The notes below the pieces were generated by a model. It made no database searches. It saw nothing but the letters and a program-made list of their open reading frames with translations, and was not told the DNA's origin. DNA of 64,000 bases from Cladorrhinum sp. PSN259 (taxonomy: Eukaryota > Ascomycota > Sordariomycetes > Sordariales > Podosporaceae). A program made the translations under genes and the position numbers. Each line of letters starts with the position of its first letter. Within the stretch, counting starts at the first letter, position 1. Shown here piece by piece: positions 11,588 to 22,648 of this stretch. Where the stretch lies: positions 682,001 through 746,000 of the forward strand of contig MU867066.1 in NCBI GenBank assembly GCA_033725935.1. Reading direction: 5' to 3'.

Positions 11588-13599
11588 ATGGAGACATCTC
11601 GGGATGAAAAGCCATTGCCTCTTGATCTCAGCCATCACTACTCCATTGTGACGAAACGTCGACTTCCCAGTCTGATCAAGGATGCTTACAAGTATTTTCA
11701 GATTCCGGGCATCTTGAATGTTGCTGGCGGTGAGTATTCTTATCTCATAGCCTTCTTATCCCATCGCTCTTCTTTCATTCCATCCTATTAATGATGTTGT
11801 TCCGTCACTGATCTTGGTTGTCCAAGGTCTGCCAAATGTTTCATTCTTCCCTTTCGACACTCTAGAAGCTCAGGCGGCAAAGCCAGAGAGATGGCCATCA
11901 TCATCAAACAGTCAAAGGGAAGCAACATCGGCGTCCTCATCATCATCTCCAGACTTAGCAGCAAGTCATGTCACCATCCCAAAGGAGACAACTGAGAGTG
12001 ATCTACTTAAGAAGATTGATCTTGCCACCGCACTGCAGTATGGGGTGGCTCTTGGGTATCCACCTCTTCTCTCTTGGGTGCGGCAGTTCACGCGCGAGTA
12101 TCTACATCCTGATGTTCCCTACCGTGGTGGCCCCGAAGTTATCATGACTTGCGGCTCAACCGATGGATTTTCCAAAGTGTTGAGCCTGCTCGTCATGCCA
12201 TGGAAAGACTCGGACGATATTCGTGAGCGACCAGGTCTTTTGTGTGAAGAGTTCGTCTACACCAACCCAACCAGCCAAGCTATCCCCTTGGGCGTCCAGC
12301 TAGCTCCCGTAAAGACGGATGCGGAGGGTATGGCTGTAAAGGGTCCAGGCGGATTGGAAGATGTCCTGGCAAACTGGGACCATTCCAAGGGCAAGAGGCC
12401 TAATCTCTTGTATACCGTTGCGTAAGTGCTTAACAACCCTTAGCTACCTACCCTACATCATTACTGACGATCACAGACTCGGCCACAACCCAACAGGAAT
12501 CCTCCTACCCCTTGAACGCAAAAAGGAAATCTACTCTGTCTGCGCCAAGTACGACGTCATAATAATCGAAGACGAACCATACTGGTACTTGCAGTATCCT
12601 ACAGTCCCCCTAGAGGAAGCCAAATCACGAAACGAATCGCCTCTTCCCGACTTGCCTCCGGCACATACACCATCCCGACCCTCAGGAGACGACTTCCTTG
12701 ATTCTCTTTTACCCTCATTCACAAGCCTCGACACAGACGGCCGCGTGATCCGCCTCGACACCTTCTCAAAAACCGTAGCGCCGGGTTGTAGATTGGGCTG
12801 GGTCACCGCTCAGCCGGCCTTCATCGAACGTCTGGAGAGAATTACCGAGTCCTCGACGCAACAACCATCCGGCTTCGTCCAGTCCTTGATTTCCTCCCTT
12901 CTCATCGGTCCTTCTTCTCCGTCTTCTTCCTCTTCCTCTTCCTCCATCTCACCATTCTCATTCTTTTCCTCCTCTTCTTCTTTTAATAAAGAAGTATCAA
13001 AAGGATGGCAATACTCGGGCTTCACCCGCTGGCTTTCTGGTCTGCGCAACGCGTACCTGTCCAGACTCATAACCACCTGCCGCATCTTGGATTCCGGCTC
13101 TACCCTACCTACCATTCTTTCTTCTTCTTCATCATCATCGTGGACCACAATTGAAAAGACAAAACTCTACAGCTTCTCCTGGCCCCGCGCGGGCATGTTC
13201 ATCTGGCTTCAGCTGCACCTAGAGTCGCACCCGCTATTCTTGGGCTCTTCTACAAGACTACCGGGCGGCATCGTGACGGGAAGTATCCTGTCCAAGGCCT
13301 TTATGATTTTCTTGACCGGACCGGAGTACAGAGTCCTCATTGGAACGGGGTCCATGTTCAGCGCCACCGATGAGATTAGAGAGGAGAGAGGGTGGGGGTA
13401 CGTGAGGCTCTGCTTTGGTGCCGAGAGCGAGGAGAGGAACAAGAAGGCCGCGGAGAAGTTTGTCGAAGGAGTAAAGGCGTTTTGGGGGATCGGTATTGGG
13501 GATGTTGAGGAACTGGTGTTGGGGCCGAGAACCGAGACGATGGTAGAGGGAGAGGATCGTGAGGCAGTGTTTAATATGGGTGCGTATTTGGGTTGTTAA
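11588..13599 (+). CDS. ARO8-like class I/II PLP aminotransferase
   Basis: The predicted protein has 619 residues from exons 11588-11729, 11827-12421 and 12477-13599. It belongs to the fold type I aminotransferases of the Aro8 / kynurenine / 2-aminoadipate group, which swap amino groups between aromatic amino acids or aminoadipate and 2-oxo acids. Visible marks are the N-terminal LPSLIKDAYKYF and GGLPN, then LGHNPTG just after intron 2, EDEPYWYLQYP, and LDTFSKTVAPGCRLGW, whose lysine (about residue 344) should bind PLP. Introns have CTGAT and TACTGAC branch sites. A serine-rich insertion encoded at about 12909-12990 makes the protein longer than yeast Aro8 (about 500). The substrate cannot be fixed from sequence alone. 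The gene is followed convergently by LTV1. Confidence 0.88.
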
Positions 13600-13860
13600 A
13601 AGGGACCATTTATTCTATTTAGATGGTGTATGGATCGGTTATTATAACAGGTGATGGATCATTTAACCACAGACTTTCCTATCAGTTTGGATACTCTCAT
13701 GTATGCGGGTTTTTTCTTTATAAACAAATGAATCGGATATACACACACTAGCACACTCAAAGCAAGCAAATCAAAAGGAAAAAGGTTTGACATAAACTCA
13801 TGTTTGCTAAATTCGTCACTTTTTCATAACCTCTTAAATCCCCCACATTCCTGAATAAAC

Positions 13861-15192
13861 TCACGACCTGTACTTGGCCGGAATTATAGGAGGACCAAGC
13901 TCCTTCCTAATCATATCAAACTCCTCCAACCCGTTCCTAAACTTGCCCTTCTTCACCCTCTTCTTTCCATGCACGTGGTACTCACCCAAAAACTCATCCA
14001 GCATCCCGTCAAAGTCCTGTCTCGTGGGTCCCTGAATGGTAGACATGGTCGAAACAGCCGATACCGACGCAAAGTCATCGTCATCGCCCGCATACTGCTC
14101 CTCGATCTTTTCGAACCTCGCGTCAAGAATACCAAGCTGCTCTGTTCTTACGAGAGAAGAAGAAGTCATGGAGTACGTAGATGGGTTGGTGAGAGCACCC
14201 TTCCTCTGCTTTTTTCTTCCACCGTTGGTTGTCGTGGTCCATATTGAGGATTGCATCTCTGAGGGTGTGACTTTGACTTTTTTGCTCTCCGCTTTTTGAT
14301 CGTTCTTGAATTTCTTAAAGTCTTCCATCCATGCGTCTGAGGGTGCTTCGCCTTCTTCTTTTTGTGATGCATTGACAAGTTCTGGTACCTCATCGTCCTG
14401 CTCGCTCTTCTTGTTCTGGCTGGTGGCCTTCACTGTTCGGTCGGATTCCCAACCCTCCTCGTCCTCTTCGTCGAACTCGTCATACGCTTCCTCGAACTCG
14501 TGGGTCGACAACTCCTCTGCGTCCTTGGCCAACTCCTGGAAAATGTCATCATCTCCTTCTTCGTCGACGTAGGCCTCGTCATCCAAAGCTTCCAACACCT
14601 CACGCAAGCGTGGATCCATATCGGGTTGGAACCCAGCAATGGCGTCTGGAATTTCCTGTTGTGCTTGATATGTGACTCGCGTAAGGTTCTTGCTGGGGAG
14701 GATCTCCTCATCAAGTAGATCCTCAGACTGGTTCTGCAGGTTGAGCTGGCGCAGGGAATCTTCCAGCGATGCCTTTCCCTTTCCCTTGCCCTTGTTGATC
14801 ACTGGCTCGGCCTCGACGAATACTGCTCCACCCGAGCCGGATCCCAGGTCGCGGAGATGCTGCATGTAGTCGTATTCGGTGTCGTCAAAGTAGACGCCGT
14901 AGTTGGCTGCTTCGCCTTCGTTGTCACGGATGCTCATGGCATCGGAACCGAGTTCCGAGGCGAGGTCGCTGAGGCCTTGGCCCTTTTTGTTTGGAAGGGA
15001 GGTGGGCGCCAGCACCATGGAAGGCGCGGCATCGTCGTGGATGAGGGGATCATTTTGAGGGCGGTGCACTAAGGTGAAGTGCGTTGCCGTCTTTTTGTTG
15101 CTGGAGGAAGAGGTATTGGTGTTAGTGATGGTCTTTGTAGTTTTACTCTTGAACGATTGTCGCAATACTTACATCCACTTTCCCTTGGCCAT
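13861..15192 (-). CDS. ltv1: LTV1, 40S subunit biogenesis and export factor
   Basis: The predicted protein has 419 residues. Exon 1 is 15192-15173 (20 nt) and exon 2 is 15100-13861, joined over a 72-nt intron (GTAAGT, CCAG). Splicing yields MAKGKWINKKTATHFTLVHR followed by PQNDPLIHDD, the conserved Ltv1 N-terminus. The frame upstream of exon 2 is only intron read-through. Ltv1 binds late pre-40S particles near uS3 and helps place it during cytoplasmic maturation. The rest of the chain is very acidic and charged, with YFDDTEYDYMQHLRDLG (the Ltv1 signature) and a C-terminal GLEEFDMIRKELGPP. It is transcribed divergently from LSG1, which matures the other subunit. Confidence 0.93.
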
Positions 15193-15796
15193 TTTGACTG
15201 AGCTCGGGGACTTTGAATTCGCAGTTGCAATCTTTAAAAAGCCAAAAGGGAACACCTGGTAATTGGATCACAGGCAGAAGGGCAACCGCCAAATCAGGCG
15301 CACATGGAAAAATTTGGTGGGGTAAAATTTCTTATCGTTATCAGGATGAGAAAGTCTAAGAGGTACGGATACAGTACCGACAGCCTAACAGTAATCCGTG
15401 GCCATGAACAGGTAAAATCATTCAATTCGGAAGACAAGCGTATCTAAACTCATGTTAAAATTTTGGGGGGGCGGACTACTTGGTTTATGAGTCAATTCGA
15501 GTCTCTCAGAAAGCTTTCCAAAACCTACGTTGTGGCAAATATCAACCGCTCAGAATTAGATCCAAGTAGTTCTTAGGTAACCAGCAAGTCACAGCCGGAC
15601 AGAACTCCCCAGCAACGGCGCAAATTTGCCCCTCCATTTATCATTTATCAGCAAGCAGTTTAAGGAAGAACGAACAAACACCCCGCTCCCATTTGCGACA
15701 GTGGCTAGTGGTTCTTCCATCTTTTTGCAACAAAAGCACTGTAGATAGTGCTCTCAATTATACTCAAACACAAGCTTCCACAGAAACTCGCCCACA
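15193..15796. promoter_or_regulatory. Shared divergent promoter of LTV1 and LSG1
   Basis: 604 bases separate the two start codons. It holds several A-runs meeting T-runs (15307-15315, 15323-15330, 15457-15464) that resemble the yeast RRPE element. A GATGAG core at 15345-15350 resembles the PAC element. In yeast these mark ribosome biogenesis promoters. That they work here is inference. Confidence 0.45.
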
Positions 15797-17707
15797 ATGG
15801 TGCTCGCAAAGTCGAAAAAGTCGGTCGGTCTCGGCAACACGCTGATGAACGACCGCTTCGGAAAGGGCAAGGGGGCCGACAGGAAAAAGGTTGGCGCAGT
15901 CACCCGTATCGACCATGCTACCGGCCAGGAGTATATCACCAACGAGAGAGAGGAGGCATCATGGGTTAAGATGCGCTCCGTCACGGAGCAGGGCGCTCTC
16001 GATGAGTTCTTGGCCACCGCAGAGCTTGCGGGAACCGATTTCACCGCCGAGAAGATGAGCAATGTCAAGATTATCCATGTCGACCAGAAGAACCCATATC
16101 TTCTCTCCGCCGCCGAGGAGAATGCCGTCTACGGAAAGCACCAGGAACACAAGGGACGCCTCACGGTTCCCAGGAGACCAAAATGGGATGCCTCGACCAC
16201 CGCCACCGAGCTGGATAAGTTGGAGCGCGAAGCTTTCTTGGAGTGGAGGAGAGGATTGGCCGAGCTTCAGGAGACGCAAGATCTGCTCATGACACCTTTT
16301 GAAAGAAACTTGGAAGTCTGGAGGCAGCTGTGGAGAGTTATCGAGCGCTCCGATGTGGTTGTACAGATTGTCGATGCCAGAAACCCTCTCATGTTCCGCT
16401 CAGAGGATCTGGATGTATACGTCAAAGATGTCGACCCCAAGAAGCAGAACCTCTTGCTCATCAACAAGGCCGATATGATGACGTACAGACAAAGAAAGAT
16501 GTGGGCAGATTACCTCAAGGGCGCCAACATTCCCTTCAGATTTTTCTCGGCGTTGCTTGCCAAGGAGCAGTTGGAGGCTTTAGAGGAAGAGGAGGAAAAT
16601 CCCCAAACTGTGTCAGAAGGCAAGAAGCCCGCTGCGGAGGGTGAGGCAACCCAGGAGGTTCCTGAAGAGAAGCCTCAAACAGAGGAAGAGGACGAAGATA
16701 CACGGATTTTGAGGGTCGACGAGTTGGAGGATATTCTCCTACAGTATGCTCCTGAGGATGTTGGACCCGAAAGAAAACTCCAGGTTGGTTTGGTCGGTTA
16801 TCCCAACGTCGGAAAGTCGTCAACTATCAACGCTCTCGTCGGCGCCAACAAGGTGTCCGTCTCCTCAACTCCCGGTAAAACGAAGCATTTTCAGACCATT
16901 CACTTGAGTGACAAGGTTTTGTTGTGCGATTGCCCGGGTCTCGTTTTCCCCAACTTTGCCAACACCAAGGCCGAGCTTGTCTGCAATGGTGTCCTCCCCA
17001 TTGATCAGCTCCGCGAGTTCACTGGTCCCGCCACTCTCGTGGCCAAGAGAATACCCAAGCCATTCCTCGAAGCTATCTACGGTATCAACATTTATACCCG
17101 TCCACTCGAGGAGGGAGGTACCGGACTTCCAACAGGCGAAGAGCTTCTCAGAGCTTATGCCAGGCATAGAGGTTTCATGACTCAGGGTCTTGGTCAGCCT
17201 GATCAGTCAAGAGCTGCAAGATATATCCTCAAGGATTATGTCAACGGTAAGCTTTTGTACTGCAACCCACCACCGGATACGATTGATGGTGAGGAGTTCA
17301 ACCGCGAGCTCTATGACGAGGCTCATCTTCCCGAGAAGAGACGAACTGCGCTGGCCGCTGCGCTCAACGAGATGCATGTCGAAGATGACGATGCGTCAAT
17401 TCTGACCGACTTCGTCGCCATTCCTCAGGGACAGAAGTCCAGCAACCTCGACAAGACCTTTTTCAAGACTGGCCAGAGCAGTGCGGCTCATATCTCGAGG
17501 CCGTTCAACTACAAGTACTCAGAGCAAGGATCAGAGGCAATGGATGGCAAGCACCTCAGTGGTAGGAAATTAAGGGCAATGATTGCTCTTGAGAAGGGTA
17601 TTGATCCCAAGGACGTTCAGCTGGCTTCTGGAAAGAAGCACTACAAGGGCGCACAGAAAGGCAAAGGCAAACACAGACGTAACAACGCTGATGATGATGA
17701 GCCTTGA
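15797..17707 (+). CDS. lsg1: LSG1, cytoplasmic 60S maturation GTPase
   Basis: This is a single exon of 636 residues. Lsg1 is a circularly permuted GTPase that releases the export adaptor Nmd3 from pre-60S subunits in the cytoplasm. The G motifs appear in permuted order: NKAD (about residue 223), then GYPNVGKSS (about 334-342), then DCPG (about 377). An acidic Glu-rich insert lies between G4 and G1. The N-terminus MVLAKSKKSVGLGNTLMNDR is typical of Lsg1, and the C-terminus is Lys/Gly/Arg-rich. The start context is CACAATGG. It is the divergent neighbour of LTV1. Confidence 0.95.
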   Translation: MVLAKSKKSVGLGNTLMNDRFGKGKGADRKKVGAVTRIDHATGQEYITNEREEASWVKMRSVTEQGALDEFLATAELAGTDFTAEKMSNVKIIHVDQKNPYLLSAAEENAVYGKHQEHKGRLTVPRRPKWDASTTATELDKLEREAFLEWRRGLAELQETQDLLMTPFERNLEVWRQLWRVIERSDVVVQIVDARNPLMFRSEDLDVYVKDVDPKKQNLLLINKADMMTYRQRKMWADYLKGANIPFRFFSALLAKEQLEALEEEEENPQTVSEGKKPAAEGEATQEVPEEKPQTEEEDEDTRILRVDELEDILLQYAPEDVGPERKLQVGLVGYPNVGKSSTINALVGANKVSVSSTPGKTKHFQTIHLSDKVLLCDCPGLVFPNFANTKAELVCNGVLPIDQLREFTGPATLVAKRIPKPFLEAIYGINIYTRPLEEGGTGLPTGEELLRAYARHRGFMTQGLGQPDQSRAARYILKDYVNGKLLYCNPPPDTIDGEEFNRELYDEAHLPEKRRTALAAALNEMHVEDDDASILTDFVAIPQGQKSSNLDKTFFKTGQSSAAHISRPFNYKYSEQGSEAMDGKHLSGRKLRAMIALEKGIDPKDVQLASGKKHYKGAQKGKGKHRRNNADDDEP

Positions 17708-18104
17708 GTTTAAAAATGGGATATTCGCATGTTTAGGTTATGACTTTATGGCGTTTATAATAGGGAATGGGTGAATACAATCATCACGATTTCGTGGGTG
17801 TTGCACAACTGTTACTCAAATGTGAGAAATGAATTCGAGTGTTTTGTCTATATAGTTATCCTCGTACTAGAAACAAAACCAGAAAACGTATGGAAGATTG
17901 CTCAGTTCCTCTGTAACCTCAGACGAGAAAGGAGGCCGTCAGGCATAGTAAACCCTAACCCGATCTTGAAAATGGTCTGTGCAACGGCGACCCAGAAAAT
18001 TTCCGCGCAACCTTGAGAGCCCGTCTCACAGCTTCGGGTCAGAGCTCGGCCTCTGTTCGTCCGGTATTTTTCAGCTTCCTGTCGCCCTCTGCGCCAATCC
18101 AGCC
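17708..18104. other. Intergenic, LSG1 3' end and uL5m promoter
   Basis: This 397-base stretch lies between two co-directional genes. I see no coding frame or RNA gene in it. Confidence 0.5.
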
Positions 18105-19239
18105 ATGGCCAGTCTCCGCGGGTTGTCACGACCAGCTCGTGGTGTCCCACTCTCCAAAGCATCCCTTCAGACATACTCGATCAGCTCTAGAAGATGCGCC
18201 TCGTCGCAAGCAGCAGCCGTCGCCGTTGAGGACCTCGCCGACCTCGAGAACTCGGCCCTCAACGCCCCGGAATTGACAGCAGAGGAGAAGAAGGAATTCA
18301 GGCCATGGAAGCGCCAGGTTGACAGGAAATTCACCCTTCCTAGTCAAAAGTGCGTCTCTCCTCTTTGACTCTACCAATTGCCCCTCCCCCTCCTCTTCAC
18401 TTTGCTTACAAGTTCATGTTTATTTTAGATACACCTACCACCCACCCAAGTACAACCGGGGCTCCTTACATCCCGTCCAGTCCCCTTCTTCCTCCGACCC
18501 GACGGCAAGAGACTTCGTTCCCGGTCCCTTCAACCTCGCCAGACTAAGGCAAACATACCTCTCCACCGTAGCCTCGGATATCATGACCCTGGCCTACCAC
18601 CACGTCCCTCCCGGAACGCCAAAACAACAGGCCTCTCAGCGTCTCCGCGAGTGGGACGGCTCTTCACCCTATCACAAGAACCGTCCATTGCGCGCCCCGC
18701 GTGGCTCTCCCGTCTTGCCCCTAAAGGAAAAAGACATCAACTTCGTCAACATCCCCGAACTCAAAGAAATCACGATAGCCAGTTACGTCCCCAAGGCTCT
18801 GCAAGACAAGGACCACCTCCTCGTCTGCCGCAACGTCATCCTCGCCCTGACCGGCGTTCTCCCCGACATCACCGAGACCAAGTCTGATGTGGCTCAGTGG
18901 CACATTCGCTCCGGACAGCAGGCAGGTGTGAAGTGCACCATGCGCGGAAACGCCGCCTACGAGTTCTTGGACCGGTGCGTCAATATCGTCTTTCCCAGAA
19001 TCAAGGACTGGAGGGGAATCGAGGCGACCACGGGTGACAGCTCCGGTAACTTGTCGTGGGGTTTCGGTCCCGAGGAGATCAAGCTGTTCCCCGAGGTCGA
19101 GGTGAATTATCAAATGTACGCGCCCAGGATGATTCCGGGTTGCCGCGTGTTTGTGAAGACCACTGCTACGTCTGATAGGCAGGCTAGGTTGTTGTTGCAG
19201 AGTATGGGGATCCCGTTTTTCGGTGAGATTCGGAACTAA
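18105..19239 (+). CDS. mrpl7: Mitochondrial large-subunit ribosomal protein uL5m (MRPL7)
   Basis: The predicted protein has 351 residues from exons 18105-18349 and 18429-19239. The 79-nt intron is phase 2, GTGCGT donor, TTTTAG acceptor. The first about 40 residues are rich in Arg and Ser with no acid, as in a mitochondrial targeting sequence. The body is a uL5 domain: IPELKEITIASYVPKAL, then KSDVAQWHIRSGQQAGVKCT, LRGN-like MRGNAAYEFLDRCVN and IVFPRIKDWRG. uL5m sits in the central protuberance of the mitoribosome and contacts 5S-equivalent RNA structure and the small subunit. Start is ATG 18105 (GCCATGGCC context). Upstream codons in the same frame lack a better start. Confidence 0.92.
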
Positions 19240-19656
19240 AATATAGGATGATTCAATGGGAAAAGGTTGATTTGTAAAATACCATCATATTTGTTGTATA
19301 CAGTGTAAGAACACATAGAAGGAGAGGGGAGGGAGGGACAAAAGATCGAGTCACTTTAGGTAGTGCCCATCTTTGGAGCGCGTGGGTGAAAGAGGAAAAC
19401 AAAAAAACCATAACCACCAAAACAAAGTTCATATATTGTTTCGTCTGTGGCACTGCTTGTGTTGCATAACATCTTGTCATTTTCACATATGCTTCCTCCC
19501 ATTTTTGGATTCCCCTTTAAAATGCCTAACTCATTGCAACATAAACCAAACAAAGTACCATCCCATCCCAAAAAAAAACGCCATTCCCATGCATTTCTTT
19601 ATATTTGTTGGATTCATCCTCCTGTTTTCCAGCTTCCCCTCGAAGAAAGAAACCCC
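19240..19656. other. Intergenic between convergent genes
   Basis: These 417 bases should hold the 3' ends of uL5m and FES1. I see no coding frame or RNA gene in it. Confidence 0.5.
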
Positions 19657-20379
19657 CTAAGCCTTGGGAAAAGCAGCAGCAACCTTATCCTTCAACCAGT
19701 CCATAATCTCATCAACAACCTCCATATCGCAGGCGTCGACCTTGTCCCCCTTTCCGTGATCCCCCGCGCCCCGCTTGCCCAGCTCCTCGAGGGCGACATC
19801 CAAAGCGGGCTGGTAATTCCTGACGGCGCTGCTCAGGGCGTATATGGCCTTGCGCCTGACCTTCTCCCCCTCTCCGTCCTTGATGGCGCGCTCCACCAGC
19901 AGGGGGATCCCGCCCACGGCCAGTAACCTCTCCTGCGACTTGACATTGTTCTGCACGGCGGTGCCCACGCACCAGGCCGCGTACAGCCTGATCTCGTCGT
20001 TCTCGTCCGCCAGCAGCTCGAGCAGGGGAGTCCACAGCGACAGGTTGGCGAGGTTGTTTGCGTTGTCGAGCGACTCGATCAGCTGCTCAAAGTTGTCAAA
20101 GGCTATCAGCTTGTTCTCGAGGTCGCAGGTCGGGTCGTGCAGGACCTCCATCGCCGCCTTCATGAGGTCTGCATCTGAGGGCCCGCCCATTAATGCTGCC
20201 AGGACCTCGGCGTTTAAATGTGAGCTGGGGCCGGCGGCTGCTGCGCCTAGGACTGGAGGGGCAGACTCAGATGGTTCGGGGACGTTGGGATCGCGGAGGG
20301 TTGTGCCGTTTGGGGTGTTGTCGGAGGGGACGGAGTTTTCGATGCCCCATTTGAGGAGGTTGGTGAGGTTCTTGTCCAT
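19657..20379 (-). CDS. fes1: FES1, Hsp70 nucleotide exchange factor
   Basis: This is a single exon of 240 residues. Fes1 is the cytosolic armadillo-type exchange factor (HspBP1 family) that frees ADP from Hsp70 and helps send misfolded clients to degradation. The N-terminus MDKNLTNLLKWGIENS matches the Fes1 signature. The armadillo core includes LANLSLWTPLLELLADENDEIRL (split here from AAWCVGTAVQNN) and KVRRKAIYALSSAVRNY. The C-terminus is helical and charged. No intron is seen, so the alternative 3' splicing that makes nuclear Fes1 in budding yeast is not evident. A heat shock element lies about 300 bases upstream. Confidence 0.95.
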   Translation of the reverse strand: MDKNLTNLLKWGIENSVPSDNTPNGTTLRDPNVPEPSESAPPVLGAAAAGPSSHLNAEVLAALMGGPSDADLMKAAMEVLHDPTCDLENKLIAFDNFEQLIESLDNANNLANLSLWTPLLELLADENDEIRLYAAWCVGTAVQNNVKSQERLLAVGGIPLLVERAIKDGEGEKVRRKAIYALSSAVRNYQPALDVALEELGKRGAGDHGKGDKVDACDMEVVDEIMDWLKDKVAAAFPKA

Positions 20380-20581
20380 TGCGCTGGTGCGGTTTGGGAT
20401 CTTTGTGTTGTTGAAGGGTAGTGTTTTGGTTGTTTTGTGACCGGAGGAGTTTTTGCCTTGTCTATTTCTTTTTTTTCTTCTTTACAGGGCAAGGCAAGAA
20501 CTTGGGACGCAGTGTTTTGTACTAGCTGAATTGTAGCACAGTAGGTGTTGAGTGAACAAAGAGTATTTGATTTATGTTTGA

Positions 20582-20588
20582 CTTATAA
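20582..20588 (-). promoter_or_regulatory. TATA-like element of FES1
   Basis: The minus strand reads TTATAAG, about 205 bases before the FES1 start and about 90 bases after the heat shock element. This spacing is sensible for a core promoter. Confidence 0.45.
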
Positions 20589-20675
20589 ACAGCGAGGCTC
20601 ACAGTGTTGATACTGAACTTTTTACCCAAGGCTGATAGGTTACACTACCGTTGATTCCCAAGATTCGAATTGCTG

Positions 20676-20698
20676 TTCGCGAACATTCAGGAAACTTC
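20676..20698 (-). promoter_or_regulatory. Five-unit heat shock element upstream of FES1
   Basis: Five alternating triplets with exact two-base spacers are present: TTC, GAA, TTC, GAA, TTC beginning at 20676, 20681, 20686, 20691 and 20696. This is a perfect array of HSF binding units, with a further TTCGAA at 20664-20669. It lies about 300 bases before FES1. Yeast FES1 is an Hsf1 target, so heat induction is a reasonable inference. Actin, the gene on the other side, starts almost 2 kb away. Confidence 0.75.
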
Positions 20699-22648
20699 TA
20701 TCCCGAAACAGACTAGCGTGAATCTGAGATGGGTAACTGATAAGGAGCTCTGAACAGGCTTCTGGAGGTATTTCGAACCAACAGAACCCAGAAAGGAGAG
20801 ATGACCAACCTGAGTCCCACATGTTTCCATCATTTCAAAGGAAGACGAAAATACGAAGGGCCGTGTCTTTTCTCAAGGTGAGATATCATATTCAATGATT
20901 CTTCAAACTTTCCTGTTGGTCTGTGCGTTGCCCCTCCACAACCGAAAAAAAGTGGGAGAGCTGCCCCACACTGCCCCTCATCGCTGCTCTTAGCAAGGAG
21001 TTCAAAATCAGGGGAATTTTTTGAGAGAGAAGCTTCACCAGCACAGATCCCGGCAAGAAAAGGGACAGGGGAGAAGGCGGTCTTTTATCATCTCCCCTAG
21101 ATAAACCAGACCCAAGAATCCCCCCTGACATGCGGACAATTGCATCTTGGGGAGGGCCTTGTCACTGTCAATATGCGTGTGATTAGGCAATTAACTCATT
21201 AGGACACTCCAAAAAAGGGGCAATTCCTGTCGCTATTCCGAAGTCAGCAACTTCGGAATAGGGGAATAATTCTGCAATCCTTCTGCGCTACAGCCCCGGG
21301 CTATGTTGGAAGTCCGCCCTACACCCACTTTTTTATTATATGAATACCTTCTGCGCAGTTGCTGGAGACAACTACCCCGGGACGGTGAGCCTGGAATAGC
21401 ACTCCCGGACCGGCCGAGATGCCCTCTCCAGCTGATGGTGGAGCTCTCGCCCCCCCGAAAGAGCTCATCCGCGCTCCAAAAAACCAGGTTCGCATCTGAG
21501 ATTGAACGGCCACAGATGAGCCGCAACGTCGGCAGCGGCCACCGAAAGGAACGTCATCAACATTCTGGGTTTGGTAATTAATGGCCGTTGCTCTAATAAT
21601 AAAAGATCGGAGCTGTCTGGAATGCTGTTTCGAACGTTCAAACTGCAAGGGGATCCCGTGCTTGCATACGTATACCTCTCTGATACATATCAGACGGAAT
21701 TTAGGATGCCTGCTTGGCTGTGTATCGGTGTATCGCCTTCGGGTTTATTATGTTGAAAGTTGAAAGGAAGATATTGTTGGGCCTACGTCAGCTATCAGGA
21801 TGGGAACAAAAAGACAACGCTGGATGTGTACGGTGTGAGTAACCTTGCCATCTCCCCGCAGTGTGTGGCAACTGGGTGCCAAGCTGAACTGTCTCCAAGG
21901 TCACCGCACCGTATGTTATGTCGTGCCACGTACGGTGGGCTTCCTGCAGAGTGAAGGCATCATTGTCATCTATCTGGTTGCCTCGAGCGCTAGTTGGTAA
22001 TAATAACAATATTGAAGGCGCCTGATACGGGACCTAGATGACGGGGCAGGGTGATATCAACCCGGAAACAAAGCTGCCTGGATCATGAAAATATCATCAA
22101 GGAAACACCAAGGAAATTTTTGGAGGAGAGAGTTAATCAAGTCCCCCCCAGCCACTGAGAGGGTGACGAATTGGAAGCTCTTCGTAGAAGATCCCTTGTT
22201 TCTGCCAAATTAGGCGGTCTCGCCTGCCCACCACAGAATCCACCACAGCCCAGCAAAAAGGCAGCACCCCGTGCTGCAGCCCACACCTACCAGCGAGCCC
22301 ACAGAGCCCACAGAGCCCACCCCAGTTGCCAGCAGCCAACTTCTGTGACATCGTTGCAAAGGACAGGGCCAAGCCTTTCCTTCCTTTCGTACCACCGCTC
22401 CACTCCGCACACATCGCTCCCCTCTCCCAAACCCAGTGGACGCCAACCCAAGCACTGACCTTAAATTCACCTCCCCTTTCCAACCTCGCGCCCGCGACAT
22501 AAACCAACCATCTTTTCCACTCTCTCGCCTCTGGCACTCAATACCATCAAACAATTGCTCTGACGATCCGGGAATCGCACGAGTTATTCCATTTGAATTT
22601 ACACCTAGTTTCGACTCTTTTTCGTCAATCACATTCTAATCTATCAAA

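Larger units (their letters stand above)
20380..22648. other. Intergenic between divergent FES1 and actin genes
   Basis: The left end holds the FES1 promoter. The right 500 bases before actin are C/CA-rich with a short tandem of CACAGAGCC at about 22298-22322, and look like the promoter and leader of a highly expressed gene. The middle contains only short overlapping frames. Confidence 0.5.

Noticed and set aside
15101..15165. Alternative LTV1 start at 15165
   Set aside because: It lies in the intron. The spliced 20-nt exon at 15192 gives the conserved MAKGKWINKK start.
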